From positions 310,001 to 374,000 of the forward strand of contig NZ_FMZH01000003.1 in the NCBI RefSeq assembly GCF_900101435.1: DNA of 64,000 bases, given 5' to 3'. The position numbers were made by a program, and so were the translations under genes. This document shows positions 51,860 through 61,409 of this stretch, one piece after another. Source of the stretch: Pedobacter soli (lineage in GTDB: Bacteria > Bacteroidota > Bacteroidia > Sphingobacteriales > Sphingobacteriaceae). Below the pieces are notes generated by a model that was not told the DNA's origin, did no database searches, and worked only from the letters and a program-made list of their open reading frames with translations. The stretch's first letter is position 1. Each line of letters begins with the position of its first letter.

Positions 51860-54800
51860 TTGAACATTCGCGATTTAATAAACAGATACAAAAACGACGA
51901 TAGGGTAACTCAATTTACCAAAGCGTTGAACAGCACTAAAAACCCGAAGGTACAACTAAAGGGACTAGTGGGTTCGGCCGATGCTATTGTAGCCCTTTCT
52001 TCTTATTTTTTATTACACAAACCGCTGCTTTTCGTTTTACCCGATAGGGAAGAAGCCGCTTATTTTCAGTCTGATCTGGAAAGTGCGCTCGAAAAGCAGG
52101 TTTTGTTGTTCCCTTCGTCGTACCGCAAATCTTTCGATTTTACCCAGGTTGATACAGCAAATGTATTAGCCCGTGCAGAAGTTTTAAACGAACTGAACCA
52201 CGATTCGGAATATGGGAAAATCGTGGTTTCTTACCCCGAAGCCATTGCCGAAAAGGTTATAGACCGCTCTGCACTCGAAAAAAACACACTCGAAATCAGC
52301 ATTGGGGCTAAACTGGGGATTGATTTTATCAACGAGTTTTTAATTGATTACGATTTCGACCGAGCAGATTTTGTGTATGAACCCGGCCAGTTTTCTATCC
52401 GCGGTGGTATTGTAGATATTTTTTCTTTCTCATCTGATCTGCCTTACCGGATCGAGTTTTTTGGCGATGAGGTTGAAAGTATCCGCAGTTTTGAAATAGA
52501 AAGTCAGCTTTCGGTTGCTGATGTTAAATCGCTTACGATTGTACCTAATGTTCAGGCTAAATTTTTAACCGAAAGCAACATCAGTATTCTCGATTACATT
52601 GATCAGGATACCCAGCTTTGGTTTAAAGATGTAGAATTTACGCTCGATATTGTAAAAGCCGGTTTTAAGAAAGCTGTTGAGCTTTGGAAAGCCCTGCCTG
52701 CAGCGGATAAAAGTCAAAACCCCGAATGGATTGACCCGAAATTTGCCTTTACCGACGAAAAGCTACTCGGCGACCACCTGCACGATTTTCCATTTGTTGA
52801 ATTTGGGAAGCAGTTTTTCTACAAAACCGATGAAAGGTTTGAATTTGAAACCAAACCACAGCCCTCGTTCAATAAAGACTTCAATCTGCTAATTCATAAC
52901 CTTAAAGAAAACGAAAAAGCGGGCATTGTTAACTTCATTTTTACCGATTCGCCTAAGCAGGTAGAGCGTTTGTATGCCATTTTAGAAGATATTGATAAAA
53001 CGGCCAAATTTACACCAATCAACAGCATGCTGCGCGAGGGTTTTGTCGATCCGCAAATCCAGACGGCATTTTATACTGATCACCAGATTTTTGATCGTTA
53101 CTATAAATACAAGCTTAAAAAAGGCTATCAAAAAAGCCAGGCCATTACCCTGAAAGATTTGAGGGAACTTAAATCAGGCGATTATGTTACCCATATCGAC
53201 CACGGAATAGGAAAATATGCCGGGCTGGAAAAGGTAGAAGTTAATGGCAAAACCCAGGAGATGATCCGTTTAATTTATGCCGATAACGATCTGCTTTATG
53301 TGAACATCAACTCCCTGAACCGCATTGCCAAGTATAGCGGTAAAGATAGTGGCGTACCCAAAATGAATAAACTGGGTACCGATGCCTGGGATAAGCTTAA
53401 AAAAACTACTAAAAAAAAAGTTAAAGATATTGCCCGAGACCTGATTAAGCTTTATGCAATGCGTAAAACACAGGCTGGAACAGCATTTTCTCCGGATAGT
53501 TACCTGCAAACCGAACTCGAAGCTTCCTTTATTTATGAAGATACCCCCGATCAGTTAAAGGCTACACAGGACGTGAAAAAAGATATGGAGGCTCCGCACC
53601 CGATGGACCGTTTGGTTTGTGGCGATGTGGGCTTTGGCAAGACCGAAATTGCTGTGCGTGCCGCATTCAAAGCTGTGGCCGAAGGCAAGCAGGCCGCAAT
53701 TCTGGTACCTACCACTATTTTGGCCTTACAACATTACAAAACCTTCTCTTCGCGTTTAAAAGATTTTCCGGTTACGGTTGATTACATTAACCGTTTTAAA
53801 ACCAATAAACAGATCAAAGACACACTGGCCGAAGCTGCAGCCGGTAAAGTTGATATTTTAATCGGCACACACCGTTTGCTTTCGAAGGATGTCAAATTCA
53901 AAGATCTGGGCATCATGATTATTGATGAAGAGCAAAAATTTGGGGTAAGTGCAAAAGAACGTTTAAAAGCAGTGCGTGTAAATGTTGATACGCTGACTTT
54001 AACGGCAACACCTATCCCCAGAACCCTGCATTTTTCGTTAATGGGCGCACGCGATTTATCGATTATCAGCACACCACCACCTAACCGCCAACCGGTAAGC
54101 ACCGAATTGCATGTTTTTAACGATAAGTTGATTCAGGAAGCTGTCCAGTTTGAACTGGATCGCGGAGGACAGGTTTTCTTTATCCATAACCGGGTAAACG
54201 ATTTGATGCAATTGGGTGGACTGATTCAAAAACTGGTGCCAAAGGCACGTATTGGTATAGCCCATGGTCAGTTAGATGGCGATGCGCTCGAAGATGTGAT
54301 GCTCGATTTCATTAACGGCGAAAAAGATGTTTTAGTGGCTACGACTATTATCGAAGCTGGTTTGGACATCCCCAATGCCAATACCATTATCATTAACCAC
54401 GCCCACATGTTTGGGTTGAGCGATCTGCACCAAATGCGCGGCAGGGTAGGCCGGAGCAATAAAAAAGCTTTTTGTTATTTATTATCGCCACCATTATCTA
54501 CGCTAACTTCCGAGGCGCGGAAACGTTTAAGTGCTATTGAAGAGTTTTCTGATCTGGGTAGTGGCTTTAACGTGGCCATGCGCGATCTGGATATCAGGGG
54601 TAGCGGAAACTTACTGGGTGCAGAGCAAAGCGGTTTCATTGCCGAAATTGGTTTTGAAATGTACCATAAAATTTTAGACGAAGCCATTCAGGAACTAAAA
54701 GAAGCCGAGTTTAAAGGTTTATTTGAAAATGAACCAGAGCGGCCTTTTGTTGGTTTTACACAGGTTGATACTGATTTAGAGCTCTACATTCCGGATGCTT

Positions 54801-55198
54801 ACATCACCAATATTACTGAGCGCTACAATTTATACACGGAGCTTTCGAAGCTTGATAATGAAAATGACCTGGCTACTTTTGAAAAACACCTGGCTGATCG
54901 TTTTGGTCCGGTTCCCCCTCAGGTAAAAACCATGCTCAGCGTGGTCCGTTTACAGTGGTTTGGCAAAAAACTGGGTTTCGAAAAAATCAGTTTCAAGAAA
55001 AACAGTTTGCGCGGTTATTTTTTAAGCGATAAGCAATCGAAATACTTCGATTCGAATACTTTCACTAAAATTTTAACCTTCGCCCAAAACCATCCCCGGA
55101 TGTGCAATTTAAAGGAGGTTAAAAATACCTTGCGCATTGCTTTTGATAACATCAGCAATGTGGAAGAAGCCATACAGGTTTTAGAACTAATCGATTAA
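51860..55198 (+). CDS. mfd: Transcription-repair coupling factor Mfd
   Basis: Removes stalled RNA polymerase from DNA lesions and recruits UvrA. 1112 residues. The start is a TTG at 51860: an in-frame stop lies 18 bases upstream and no ATG follows within the conserved N-terminus. The UvrB-like damage-recognition module (about 1-340, FVYEPGQFSIRGGIVDIFS), the RNA-polymerase interaction domain (about 430-500, DYVTHIDHGIGKYAGL), the helicase (Walker A GDVGFGKT at 588-595, IIDEEQKFG, then QMRGRVGRS) and the C-terminal TRCF domain are all present. It is followed closely by a DUF3820 gene. Confidence 0.97.
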   Translation: MNIRDLINRYKNDDRVTQFTKALNSTKNPKVQLKGLVGSADAIVALSSYFLLHKPLLFVLPDREEAAYFQSDLESALEKQVLLFPSSYRKSFDFTQVDTANVLARAEVLNELNHDSEYGKIVVSYPEAIAEKVIDRSALEKNTLEISIGAKLGIDFINEFLIDYDFDRADFVYEPGQFSIRGGIVDIFSFSSDLPYRIEFFGDEVESIRSFEIESQLSVADVKSLTIVPNVQAKFLTESNISILDYIDQDTQLWFKDVEFTLDIVKAGFKKAVELWKALPAADKSQNPEWIDPKFAFTDEKLLGDHLHDFPFVEFGKQFFYKTDERFEFETKPQPSFNKDFNLLIHNLKENEKAGIVNFIFTDSPKQVERLYAILEDIDKTAKFTPINSMLREGFVDPQIQTAFYTDHQIFDRYYKYKLKKGYQKSQAITLKDLRELKSGDYVTHIDHGIGKYAGLEKVEVNGKTQEMIRLIYADNDLLYVNINSLNRIAKYSGKDSGVPKMNKLGTDAWDKLKKTTKKKVKDIARDLIKLYAMRKTQAGTAFSPDSYLQTELEASFIYEDTPDQLKATQDVKKDMEAPHPMDRLVCGDVGFGKTEIAVRAAFKAVAEGKQAAILVPTTILALQHYKTFSSRLKDFPVTVDYINRFKTNKQIKDTLAEAAAGKVDILIGTHRLLSKDVKFKDLGIMIIDEEQKFGVSAKERLKAVRVNVDTLTLTATPIPRTLHFSLMGARDLSIISTPPPNRQPVSTELHVFNDKLIQEAVQFELDRGGQVFFIHNRVNDLMQLGGLIQKLVPKARIGIAHGQLDGDALEDVMLDFINGEKDVLVATTIIEAGLDIPNANTIIINHAHMFGLSDLHQMRGRVGRSNKKAFCYLLSPPLSTLTSEARKRLSAIEEFSDLGSGFNVAMRDLDIRGSGNLLGAEQSGFIAEIGFEMYHKILDEAIQELKEAEFKGLFENEPERPFVGFTQVDTDLELYIPDAYITNITERYNLYTELSKLDNENDLATFEKHLADRFGPVPPQVKTMLSVVRLQWFGKKLGFEKISFKKNSLRGYFLSDKQSKYFDSNTFTKILTFAQNHPRMCNLKEVKNTLRIAFDNISNVEEAIQVLELID

Positions 55199-55206
55199 AA
55201 ACGTTA

Positions 55207-55425
55207 ATGTTAGACCCAACCCTTTTGCTTGATTTAGTGAAAATGCAGATGCCTTATGGAAAATATAAGGGATCCCTGATCTGTAACCTGCCAGAAAGTT
55301 ATCTACTTTGGTATAAAGATAAAGGCTTTCCAAAAGGAAAACTGGGCGATTTAATGGCTACGATGTTCGAGATACGGGTTAACGGACTGGAATTTCTCTT
55401 AACTCCATTGAAAAACCAGCGGTAA
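55207..55425 (+). CDS. DUF3820 small protein
   Basis: A 72-residue protein. The family signature is the run MPYGKYKGSLICNLPESYLL, followed by WYKDKGFPKGKLGDL. It has been called a putative quorum-sensing-regulated virulence factor on weak grounds in other species. No enzyme motif is visible. It starts 8 bases after mfd and is probably on the same transcript. Confidence 0.88.
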   Translation: MLDPTLLLDLVKMQMPYGKYKGSLICNLPESYLLWYKDKGFPKGKLGDLMATMFEIRVNGLEFLLTPLKNQR

Positions 55426-55447
55426 ATCTTTCGAATACTACTCTAAA

Positions 55448-55547
55448 ATCGTCATTGCGAGAAGGCTTTTTCAGCCGACGAAGCAATCTTTCCAGAAAAA
55501 GTAATGACATAAAAGATTGCTTCGTCGTTCCTCCTCGCAATGACGAG
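55448..55547. repeat. Long intergenic palindromic element of the ATCGTCATT..AATCTY type
   Basis: Two perfect arm pairs are nested: 55449-55461 with 55534-55546 (13 bases, TCGTCATTGCGAG) and 55476-55490 with 55513-55527 (15 bases, CGACGAAGCAATCTT). The ends are thus inverted copies of one another, giving a hairpin of about 98 bases between the convergent DUF3820 and DsbA-family genes. It could also end both transcripts. Confidence 0.75.
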
Positions 55548-55595
55548 AATTTTAATAGGTTTTTGTTAAGGGTGGCTGATCTGCTGACAACAACC

Positions 55596-56312
55596 TCATA
55601 GCTCACAACCATTCTCATCACAAACCGCATCATCATTTTTATTTAATGAGGTAAGTGTTGTTTTGGGCTGAGCTGCTTTCCACTCCTTAAAGCTTTGTGT
55701 TAAGGCATCGGTAAATGCCTGCACCGGCTGAGCTCCCGAAACTCCATATTTTCTATCCATTACGAAATACGGCACACCACGTATCCCGAGGTTTTGGCTT
55801 TCATAAATATCATAACGCACCGCTTCTGCAAACTCATCGCTGGCCAAAACGGCTTCCGCTTCTGTTTTAGCTAAACCGATTTCTACAGCAACATCAACCA
55901 AAACACTGGTTTCGCCAATATTTTTAGCTTTTACAAAATGAGCTTCGAATAGCTTTTCTTCTGCTAAATCCTGCAGGCCATGCTTAGCCGCCAAATGAAT
56001 TAAACGGTGTGCATTAAAGGTATTTGCAGGGATGTTGGTATCAAAATTAATGCTTAAACCAGCATTTGCAGCCATATCAATCACTTGTTTCGTCATTTGT
56101 TTGGCTTGCTCAACTGCCATTCCCTTGCTACGCGACAAATAATCGTATACGGTTTCGTTGTTGGTATTATGATATTCGGGATTGAGCTGATAGCTCTTCC
56201 AGTCTATTTCAATTTCGTTTTTAAAGGGCAGTTTTTCAATGGCTTGCTCAAAATGCCTTTTTCCTATATAGCAAAACGGACACATTACATCCGACCAGAT
56301 TTCTACTTTCAT
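55596..56312 (-). CDS. FrnE-like DsbA-family oxidoreductase
   Basis: A 238-residue cytoplasmic thioredoxin-fold protein (no signal peptide). The CxxC site is Cys11-Pro-Phe-Cys14 (SDVMCPFCYIGKRHFE); the helical insert and the cis-Pro loop (GIRGVPYFVMDRKYGVSGAQ) are present. The family includes FrnE, a cytoplasmic disulfide isomerase that supports oxidative-stress resistance. The extreme C-terminus (DDAVCDENGCEL) carries two extra Cys. Single gene, downstream of the M14 gene on the same strand but behind its terminator. Confidence 0.93.
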   Translation of the reverse strand: MKVEIWSDVMCPFCYIGKRHFEQAIEKLPFKNEIEIDWKSYQLNPEYHNTNNETVYDYLSRSKGMAVEQAKQMTKQVIDMAANAGLSINFDTNIPANTFNAHRLIHLAAKHGLQDLAEEKLFEAHFVKAKNIGETSVLVDVAVEIGLAKTEAEAVLASDEFAEAVRYDIYESQNLGIRGVPYFVMDRKYGVSGAQPVQAFTDALTQSFKEWKAAQPKTTLTSLNKNDDAVCDENGCEL

Positions 56313-56358
56313 GACACAAAATTAGGGCGATTATACCTGACTAGCGTAAGCTGAAAGT

Positions 56359-56393
56359 AAAAACCCACTATCTTTTAGGATAGTGGGTTTTTT
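56359..56393 (-). terminator. Intrinsic terminator after the M14 peptidase gene
   Basis: AAAAACCCACTATC (56359-56372) pairs perfectly with GATAGTGGGTTTTT (56379-56392), with a 6-base loop. A and T runs on both sides allow use in either direction. It lies 20 bases after the stop codon of the M14 gene. Confidence 0.92.
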
Positions 56394-56412
56394 AAGCGGC
56401 TCAAACAAAAGA

Positions 56413-59094
56413 TTATTGGTATAACTGATTAAAAATCAGTTTAAATGTACCATGTGTTTGTGCCCTGAATGCAATCTCCGGACCAAAGGCCAGTAGCTTA
56501 CCTTTACCTACTTTTGCTTCGAAGGCTGTTACACCATCCTGAAGGTATGCTTGCCCCCAGGCCCAGCCGCTTCGTAAAGGCGTAGCATTTTCAAACCACA
56601 TTAAAGGTTTAATTTTTCCGGTTGCAATAGCATCTCCAGTTAATTTAAAAACCGGACTGTTATCGAAATAAACATCAGCTTCCTTTTCCATGCCCCAGGC
56701 AGCTGGTAAACGCGTATCGACCCCTACATTCAAAACACTGCCCGGAACATAATATTTTTCGGCCGGCAGCCTTTTCTCTTCGCCGTTAACAATTTCTACC
56801 ATCGCATTACGTACCGGTAATTTTAAATGATAAGCCAGATTGGTGCTGCTGCCAATGGTTACGATATTTCCACCGGCCTCTAAAAACTTTTTCAACTCTG
56901 GAATAGATTTTTCGGCGCTAATACGCCCTAAACGGTTTCTGTATTCCTGCGGAACTTCTTCTGTTTTTGGTGCGAAAGACCGTCCACCTGCCTGTAGCGA
57001 AGGAATAGCGCCACCAACAAAAATAATCACATCATACTTTGATTTTAAATTGCCTGCATCAATATCCTGCGGGTAAATAACGGTGGCATTATAATGATAC
57101 TGTTCCATCATCCACCTCACCCAACCCGATGCCATAGAACCGCCATAGGTATCCCAAAGCCCAATGCGTGTCGCCGATACTTTAATTTTATCTTTAGGGG
57201 CTGCCGCTGTTTTTAGTTTTATATTGGCATTTTCCAAAACAGATTTACCCGCTGATGAGACATAGAAATCGCCATTTTCGGTAGAACGATAAACTTCTAC
57301 CTTACGTTTTAATAAATCGTTTACTGCAGTGTAAGAGTCGTTTTGGGCAGCACTTAACACGTAGCTTGCTCCACTAGGAAGCTTATTTTCCGCTTTTAGT
57401 AATGCACCATATGGATTTTTCTCAAATGGTCCTGAAAAATCATCCAGAATGCGGTCAAACTTTACGTCCATCAAATAAGCCAAAGTCCATCCGGCTGCGT
57501 CATACGGCGGAATGGGTGCACCACCTTCATATTTAAAATCGTTAGGATGGTCTTGTGGTTCAAACATATCCAAAACGTGCGGACGGAAAGCCTGATCGGT
57601 TTTAACCACATAACTGCCTGCGGGATAATTTTTACCCGCTACTGTAAATGCTGCTGTTGCCTTTTGCACCACAATGCCGGTTCTGATCAAAGCATTTAAA
57701 AACTTAATTGCCGAGTTAAAATCAGGCTGATCGGCAGACAGGATATATCCTCTCGGATCGCGGTTTGCAGGAGCTTTCATTACCGTATCGAAAGCTTTTA
57801 TGCTCAGCAATCTCGAGCCAAATTCGGCATCGCCGGCAGCAGCGCTTCCCTTATCTTTTTTAGCCGCATTATTTATAGCTTCAATTTTCTTTGGCGAAAA
57901 CGACCAGGTATCTTTTTTACCCCGCTCAATGGAGTTTCTGCCCATTTGGTAAATATTGAATAGCAACTCATCACGATAACGTTGTGCGTAATTTAAAACG
58001 GCGTAATTTAAAGATACTGAATAATCGATCGAGTTTTTAAAGTACCATTTACGCGGAGTAACCGGATTTGGCGAATCGCTGTTTGGCAATAAACGCGATG
58101 GAACCAAAGGAATTTCTGAAGGGGTAGGGTTACCCACAATCTCAGTTAAAAGCCCGATCATATTATGAAAATAAGTCGTTGTTCTTAAACCGCCATTATA
58201 CCAGGTAGAAAAAACTGAACCACCGCGCTGAGTATAGCCGGGCTTATTTTCTACATTCATCCGGGTGTGCATGGCCGCGCCAACAGCATCCAAACTGGTG
58301 AGTAAAGTAGGGTCGAATACGTAGTTGAAAGGATCGCGATAGGGAGGTCCGGCTACAACCGTTCCCGCCGGTCCGGCCTGGTGGTGGTTATACATAATCT
58401 GTGGCAGCCACTCTACAAAAAGCTGCCGGCCAATATTTTGGGTTTCTTTTAGGTTTAACATAAAAAAATCGCGGTTATTATCATGCCCGGCATACTTTTC
58501 ATATAAAACCGGCAAACCAGAAGTTGTTCTTTTGGTCTGATCTTTCTCGCGCATGTACCAGTTACTAATTAGTTCCTGCCCATCGGGATTGGCATGTGTA
58601 AACAGAATGATCACATTATCAAGAATGCGTAGGGTTTCTGGATCAGTTTTCGAGGCAAATTCGTAGGCCGTTTGAATTAACTGATGTGCCCCAACCACCT
58701 CGTTGGCATGCAAGCCACCATCAATCCAAACCACAGCTTTTCCTTCAGCTGCCAATGCTTTAGCCTGTTCGGTAGTTATTTCGGCATGAGCCAGTTGTTG
58801 CGAAATTTCTTTATAGCGGTCTAATTTCTTCAGATTTTCGGGTGAAGAAACAATCAGCATATATTGGCTTCTGCCTTCCTCAGTCTGGCCAATATCAACC
58901 AGTTTAACCCGCTTAGAGGTTTCGGCCAGTTTTTTAAAATAGGCTGCTGTTTGGGTATAATTGGCCAGCTGATAATTATCGCCGATATCAAAACCAAAAT
59001 GCGATTTCGGCGTTGGTACTTCCTGAGCCTGGGCAGCACAGTATGCAGTAATTAAAAAAGCTAAAGAAATCTTTTTCAGGTAGTTTTTTATCAT
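56413..59094 (-). CDS. M14-family zinc carboxypeptidase, exported
   Basis: 893 residues from the ATG at 59094 (a second in-frame ATG at 59121 lengthens the signal peptide without reason). The signal peptide ends in AAQAQ. The M14 catalytic domain lies at about 20-350 with HxxE (HANE, about 129-132) and the later His in IMYNHHQAGPAG; the second half is a domain rich in beta strands with a glutamine-amidotransferase-like segment (YDVIIFVGGAIPSLQ, GGNIVTIGSSTNLAYHL), common in this large M14 group. It would trim peptides in the periplasm. Confidence 0.92.
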   Translation of the reverse strand: MIKNYLKKISLAFLITAYCAAQAQEVPTPKSHFGFDIGDNYQLANYTQTAAYFKKLAETSKRVKLVDIGQTEEGRSQYMLIVSSPENLKKLDRYKEISQQLAHAEITTEQAKALAAEGKAVVWIDGGLHANEVVGAHQLIQTAYEFASKTDPETLRILDNVIILFTHANPDGQELISNWYMREKDQTKRTTSGLPVLYEKYAGHDNNRDFFMLNLKETQNIGRQLFVEWLPQIMYNHHQAGPAGTVVAGPPYRDPFNYVFDPTLLTSLDAVGAAMHTRMNVENKPGYTQRGGSVFSTWYNGGLRTTTYFHNMIGLLTEIVGNPTPSEIPLVPSRLLPNSDSPNPVTPRKWYFKNSIDYSVSLNYAVLNYAQRYRDELLFNIYQMGRNSIERGKKDTWSFSPKKIEAINNAAKKDKGSAAAGDAEFGSRLLSIKAFDTVMKAPANRDPRGYILSADQPDFNSAIKFLNALIRTGIVVQKATAAFTVAGKNYPAGSYVVKTDQAFRPHVLDMFEPQDHPNDFKYEGGAPIPPYDAAGWTLAYLMDVKFDRILDDFSGPFEKNPYGALLKAENKLPSGASYVLSAAQNDSYTAVNDLLKRKVEVYRSTENGDFYVSSAGKSVLENANIKLKTAAAPKDKIKVSATRIGLWDTYGGSMASGWVRWMMEQYHYNATVIYPQDIDAGNLKSKYDVIIFVGGAIPSLQAGGRSFAPKTEEVPQEYRNRLGRISAEKSIPELKKFLEAGGNIVTIGSSTNLAYHLKLPVRNAMVEIVNGEEKRLPAEKYYVPGSVLNVGVDTRLPAAWGMEKEADVYFDNSPVFKLTGDAIATGKIKPLMWFENATPLRSGWAWGQAYLQDGVTAFEAKVGKGKLLAFGPEIAFRAQTHGTFKLIFNQLYQ

Positions 59095-59257
59095 AATCGG
59101 GTTAGTTTGATGGATAATCAAATATAATATAGAAAGCGGAGCGATTTTACATGCGCTAAATTTGTTACAGTGAGAAGTTTAGACAAATTTCTAATGCACT
59201 TTAAGGGTAATTGCTGTTCCTGGTGCCGAAACATTACCATTCTTCGGCAGTAATCTA

Positions 59258-59265
59258 TACATTTG
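59258..59265 (+). promoter_or_regulatory. -7 element of the thioesterase gene promoter
   Basis: TACATTTG matches TAnnTTTG exactly and ends 20 bases before the ATG at 59286. No TTTG is seen upstream at the usual distance, so the site rests on the -7 box alone. Confidence 0.4.
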
Positions 59266-59285
59266 ACCATCAATATACCTAAAAA

Positions 59286-59672
59286 ATGACCTTAGCAGAA
59301 AGAATAGAAAACTCTAAAACCAGTATTTTCAAAGCCGTTTTCCCGAATACTACTAATCACTACGATACCCTGTTTGGCGGTACCGCCATGCACCTGATGG
59401 ACGAGGTTGCTTTTATAACCGCTACCCGGTTTAGCCGGCAGATTATGGTTACCGTGAGCAGCGACAGGATTGATTTTAAAAAACCAATCCCGGCCGGCAC
59501 CATTATAGAGCTTATTGGTAAAGTAAACCATGTGGGCAATACCAGTTTAAAAGTGAATGTCGAAATTTATATTGAACAAATGTATGCCGAAGGCCGCGAG
59601 TTAGCTGTACATGGCGATTTTACCTTTGTAGCGATTGATGAAAACAAAAAACCGGTTCAGGTGATTAAATAA
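59286..59672 (+). CDS. Acyl-CoA thioesterase (hotdog fold, YciA-type)
   Basis: 128 residues, a single hotdog domain. The family motif is NHYDTLFGGTAMHLMDEVAF with the catalytic Asp in MDEVA, followed by SSDRIDFKKPIPAGTIIELIG in two pieces. It cuts acyl-CoA esters in the cytoplasm; the chain length preference is not readable. A methyltransferase gene follows 61 bases downstream. Confidence 0.94.
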   Translation: MTLAERIENSKTSIFKAVFPNTTNHYDTLFGGTAMHLMDEVAFITATRFSRQIMVTVSSDRIDFKKPIPAGTIIELIGKVNHVGNTSLKVNVEIYIEQMYAEGRELAVHGDFTFVAIDENKKPVQVIK

Positions 59673-59733
59673 TCTTATAAGTTTTGTCCAAAAAGATATA
59701 AAAATCATCGATCCTAAATTTTTAAATTTGAGT

Positions 59734-60399
59734 ATGGAACATCAACATACTGAAAAAGATTTAAAAGATATTGCCAGACAACTGGCTTGCCCCGAAGGCG
59801 AGCACGGCATTAAAACAGGCGAGATGATGCATGCCAGTAATATTGGCATGACCAGTGCTGCTATTGATGCGCTAAATCTCCAAAATGATGCAATTATTTT
59901 AGAAATCGGCCATGGTAATGGTGCACACATTGAAAATTTGCTTAAACAGGCCAATGATATCCAATATTTCGGCGCAGATATTTCTGAAACCATGATTGCA
60001 GCGGCAAAGAGAATCAATTCAGCATATATTGAATCCGGACAAGTTAGTTTCCAACATACCAATGGCCAGACTTTACCTTACGCCGATGCATCTTTTGATG
60101 GCACATTTACAGTAAATACGATTTATTTCTGGCAAAATCCGAATGCCTATCTTTTAGAAATTAAGCGTGTATTGAAACCAGGAGGTAAACTGGTGTTGTG
60201 CTTCGCAGATAAAACCTTTATGGAAAAGCTGCCCTTTACCCCTTACGGATTTACACTTTACGGACTAGAAAAGGTACAGCAACTATTGGCAGAAAGTGGC
60301 TTCACTATAAAAAATACGACTAAAAATTTAGAACAGGTACTAAGCAAAACAGGTGAGCAGGTAGAAAGAGAATACTATGTGGTAGTTGCTTCTGTTTAA
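59734..60399 (+). CDS. Class I SAM-dependent methyltransferase
   Basis: 221 residues from the ATG at 59734; a TTG two codons upstream (59728) lies inside a TAnnTTTG element and is not preferred. Methyltransferase domain at about 35-170: motif I ILEIGHGNGAHIENLL, motif II in YFGADISETMIAAA, then SFDGTFTVNTIYFW and VLKPGGKLVLCFAD. The methyl acceptor is unknown; the pattern resembles the UbiE/Coq5-type Methyltransf_11 group. Convergent with cdsA. Confidence 0.9.
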   Translation: MEHQHTEKDLKDIARQLACPEGEHGIKTGEMMHASNIGMTSAAIDALNLQNDAIILEIGHGNGAHIENLLKQANDIQYFGADISETMIAAAKRINSAYIESGQVSFQHTNGQTLPYADASFDGTFTVNTIYFWQNPNAYLLEIKRVLKPGGKLVLCFADKTFMEKLPFTPYGFTLYGLEKVQQLLAESGFTIKNTTKNLEQVLSKTGEQVEREYYVVVASV

Positions 60400-60494
60400 T
60401 AAATTTATTAGGATTTTAGTCCTCGTTTGTAACTAGGATTAGCGAGAATAGCGATTGCATTGCTAATAATACAAACCAGGATGATAGATCAGTT

Positions 60495-60545
60495 TAAACA
60501 CAGTGATCAAATCCGTGTTTATCTGTGTAAATCTGTGGCTAAATT
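60495..60545. repeat. Intergenic sequence with CACAG/CTGTG-type repeat words
   Basis: The gap between the methyltransferase and cdsA genes holds AACACAGTGATCAAATCCGT, then TTTATCTGTGTAAATCTGTGG. Words of this kind are widespread in non-coding Bacteroidota DNA and resemble 12482-12520. No gene is seen. Confidence 0.4.
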
Positions 60546-60556
60546 TTTCTTTAGTC

Positions 60557-61366
60557 TTAATACAAAATCAAATACAAATACGCATAAACTACTGGAGCCG
60601 CCAGTAACAAACCATCAAAACGGTCTAGCAAGCCTCCGTGGCCCGGCAATAAGCCTCCACTGTCTTTCGTATCCAAACTCCGTTTAAGCATCGATTCTAC
60701 CAGATCACCCAATGTTCCGAAATTTGCAATCAATAAAGCCATACCAGCCCAAACCCATGCCGGACTTTCGGTAAACCAAAACGACAAACCAAAGGCAACC
60801 AACACACTGGTAAACATGCCGCCAAAAAAGCCTTCCCAGCTCTTTTTAGGTGAGTGGCGTTCAAATAATTTACGTTTACCAAATTTTACACCAAAAAGGT
60901 AGGCGCCTGTATCATTTGCCCACAACATTAGCAAAAAGGCCAGCGGGAAATGAAAATTATACTCATTCCAGCTTTTTAAAAAGCCAAGTGCATGAAAAAA
61001 ACAAAAAGGAATGGTTACATAAACAAAGCCAACAAAAGTGTAGGAAATATTGGCAAATGGAATTTTATTTTTCTTGTACAGTTCGGTAATAAAAACCGAA
61101 AAGATTAATGGTATACAAAGCAACAGATATTTAACATCATATTTAAGGTAATGTAAGCCTGCAGCCATTAAAAAGATCAGTGCACCTGCAGCTAAACCAA
61201 TATTCCGGTGCGGCCTGATTCCTGAATTTTTAATCAGTTTATAAAATTCAAACAACGATAAAACACTTAAAACGAGATAAAACGCGGTAAACGTATAAGT
61301 ACCCAGCAAAATAGAGCCAAGCATTACAATGGTAAAAAAGAAAGCGGTTATTGCCCTGGTTTTCAT
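60557..61366 (-). CDS. cdsA: Phosphatidate cytidylyltransferase
   Basis: Makes CDP-diacylglycerol, the precursor of phospholipids. 269 residues with about eight membrane helices. The family signature near the C-terminus is complete: SMLKRSLDTKDSGGLLPGHG, then GLLDRFDGLL. It is the last gene of a minus-strand group with CPBP and DUF2007 genes, 43 bases from the latter. Confidence 0.97.
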   Translation of the reverse strand: MKTRAITAFFFTIVMLGSILLGTYTFTAFYLVLSVLSLFEFYKLIKNSGIRPHRNIGLAAGALIFLMAAGLHYLKYDVKYLLLCIPLIFSVFITELYKKNKIPFANISYTFVGFVYVTIPFCFFHALGFLKSWNEYNFHFPLAFLLMLWANDTGAYLFGVKFGKRKLFERHSPKKSWEGFFGGMFTSVLVAFGLSFWFTESPAWVWAGMALLIANFGTLGDLVESMLKRSLDTKDSGGLLPGHGGLLDRFDGLLLAAPVVYAYLYLILY

Positions 61367-61409
61367 TTAAGGTAGGAGGTAAAGGGTTTAAGGTTTAAGG
61401 TCATCATCA

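Noticed and set aside
60460..60687. A 75-codon open frame on the plus strand
   Set aside because: Its second half is antisense to the conserved C-terminal signature of cdsA and its first half is intergenic repeat-like sequence.
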